Below, piece after piece: positions 15,514 through 16,391 of a stretch of DNA of 16,391 bases. The stretch is taken from assembly GCA_039798705.1 (NCBI GenBank), contig JBDKFN010000039.1, forward strand, positions 1-16,391, written 5' to 3'. Both the position numbers and the translations under genes were made by a program. The stretch comes from CAIKLP01 sp039798705 (GTDB lineage Bacteria > Bacteroidota > Bacteroidia > Sphingobacteriales > Sphingobacteriaceae). A model generated the notes under the pieces. It was not told where the DNA came from and searched no databases. It worked only from the letters and a program-made list of their open reading frames with translations. Position 1 is the first letter of the stretch, and every line of letters starts with the position of its first letter.

Positions 15514-16391
15514 TTATGCTGTAGCTTCGTCTGAAGGTGCTTCTGTAGGCAATTCTACTTTTGATAAAATTGCTTTGATTTTCCCTTCTAGTTCTTCTGC
15601 TAATTCTGGATTGTCTTCAATTAATTGTTTAACGGCATCGCGACCTTGTCCCAATTTGGTTTCACCATAGCTAAACCAAGATCCGGCTTTTTTAACAATG
15701 TCAAAATCAACACCGATATCAATTATTTCACCTGATTTGGAAATACCTTTTCCGTACATCACGTCAAATTCTGCAATACGGAAAGGAGGTGCAACTTTGT
15801 TCTTTACGATTTTCACTTTCACTCTATTTCCGATCACTTCATCTCCGTCTTTAATTTGACCTGTTCTTCTAATGTCTAAACGAACAGATGCGTAAAACTT
15901 CAATGCATTACCACCGGTTGTGGTTTCTGGGTTACCGAACATCACTCCAATTTTTTCTCTTAATTGGTTGATGAAAATACAGCAACAGCCAGTTTTGCTA
16001 ATGGTTCCTGTTAATTTTCTTAATGCCTGAGACATCAAACGTGCATGTAAGCCCATTTTCGAATCACCCATTTCACCTTCGATTTCACTTTTAGGTACCA
16101 ATGCTGCTACTGAGTCAATCACGATAATGTCTATCGCACCAGAGCGAATTAAGTTGTCTGCAATTTCTAATGCTTGCTCTCCATTGTCTGGTTGAGAAAT
16201 CAATAAGTTTTCTACGTCTACACCTAATTTTTTAGCGTAGAATTTATCAAATGCGTGTTCTGCATCAATGAAAGCAGCCACACCACCTTTTTTCTGAGAT
16301 TCTGCAATGGCATGTAATGCCAAAGTAGTTTTTCCAGAAGATTCTGGACCATATATTTCAATTACTCTTCCTTTTGGTAGGCCATTAATAC
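15514..16391 (-). CDS. recA: RecA recombinase (partial, N-terminus beyond the window)
   Basis: ATP-dependent strand-exchange protein of homologous recombination and the SOS response. The 291 visible residues run in frame to the window edge, so the start lies outside; comparison with E. coli RecA suggests about 52 residues are missing. Motifs seen are Walker A GPESSGKTT (14-22 of the fragment), IDAEHAFD, Walker B IIVIDSVAAL, loop L1 EGEMGDSKMG, FINQLREKIGVMFGNPETTT covering the start of loop L2, and NALKFYASVRLDIRR. The C-terminal domain ends in a short acidic tail (PSDEATA). Nothing is broken in the visible part. An internal TTG at 16323 lies after Walker A and is not the start. A terminator follows the stop, so recA is not co-transcribed with the nuclease downstream. 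Confidence 0.98.
   Translation of the reverse strand, partial: INGLPKGRVIEIYGPESSGKTTLALHAIAESQKKGGVAAFIDAEHAFDKFYAKKLGVDVENLLISQPDNGEQALEIADNLIRSGAIDIIVIDSVAALVPKSEIEGEMGDSKMGLHARLMSQALRKLTGTISKTGCCCIFINQLREKIGVMFGNPETTTGGNALKFYASVRLDIRRTGQIKDGDEVIGNRVKVKIVKNKVAPPFRIAEFDVMYGKGISKSGEIIDIGVDFDIVKKAGSWFSYGETKLGQGRDAVKQLIEDNPELAEELEGKIKAILSKVELPTEAPSDEATA

Noticed and set aside
15961..16020. Three adjacent Cys residues in RecA before FINQLREKIG
   Set aside because: At first it looked odd for RecA, but as far as I recall Cys-rich versions of this strand are common in Bacteroidota RecA proteins.
1..16391. CRISPR arrays, insertion sequences, phage, restriction-modification, toxin-antitoxin or other defence genes
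   Set aside because: I looked for regularly spaced repeats, transposase motifs, terminal inverted repeats and typical defence domains on both strands and saw none. The endonuclease carries secretion signals and so is not a candidate for intracellular defence.

Overview
The window looks like ordinary chromosome from a Bacteroidota (Bacteroidetes) bacterium. Four things support this: a protein with a C-terminal type A sorting domain of the type IX secretion system; a Bacteroidota-style TAnnTTTG promoter element in front of a tRNA; start codons without Shine-Dalgarno sequences; and AT-rich genes for families typical of the phylum (START-like protein, LptF/LptG permease, RibBA fusion, very large TamB). 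I see no insertion sequence, phage gene, CRISPR array or toxin-antitoxin pair. The genus cannot be named from the sequence alone.

Layout. Positions 1-69 probably hold the last codons of an unidentified gene. A perfect-palindrome terminator (94-123) and an elongator tRNA-Met on the minus strand (128-201) follow, with a good promoter element behind the tRNA. From 302 to 6864 six genes run on the plus strand with almost no gaps: a small START-like protein, an LptF/LptG-family permease, three glycosyltransferases (families GT9, GT4-like and GT2) and ribBA for riboflavin synthesis. The 65-base gap before the GT9 gene is the largest in the run. RibBA converges tail to tail with a 4.3-kb tamB-like gene on the minus strand, leaving 7 bases and no visible hairpin. 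TamB and tsaD are divergent and nearly touch. TsaD and a large secreted nuclease converge on a 38-bp perfect palindrome that can terminate both. The window ends inside recA (minus strand), which has its own terminator.

How the genes fit together. The permease, the three glycosyltransferases and TamB all point to building the outer envelope: lipopolysaccharide or other glycan assembly, and lipid or protein delivery to the outer membrane. RibBA, TsaD, RecA and the tRNA are housekeeping genes. The nuclease is predicted to leave the cell or be held on its surface through type IX secretion, probably to degrade extracellular DNA or RNA.

Most notable points. The tamB reading frame contains its membrane anchor but no ATG, GTG or TTG ahead of it, so it may start at ATT or be damaged. 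A Cys/His cluster precedes the Rossmann fold of the GT9 enzyme. Three glycosyltransferase genes lie between the permease and ribBA. The nuclease has an unusually long modular tail. I found no convincing undescribed system.
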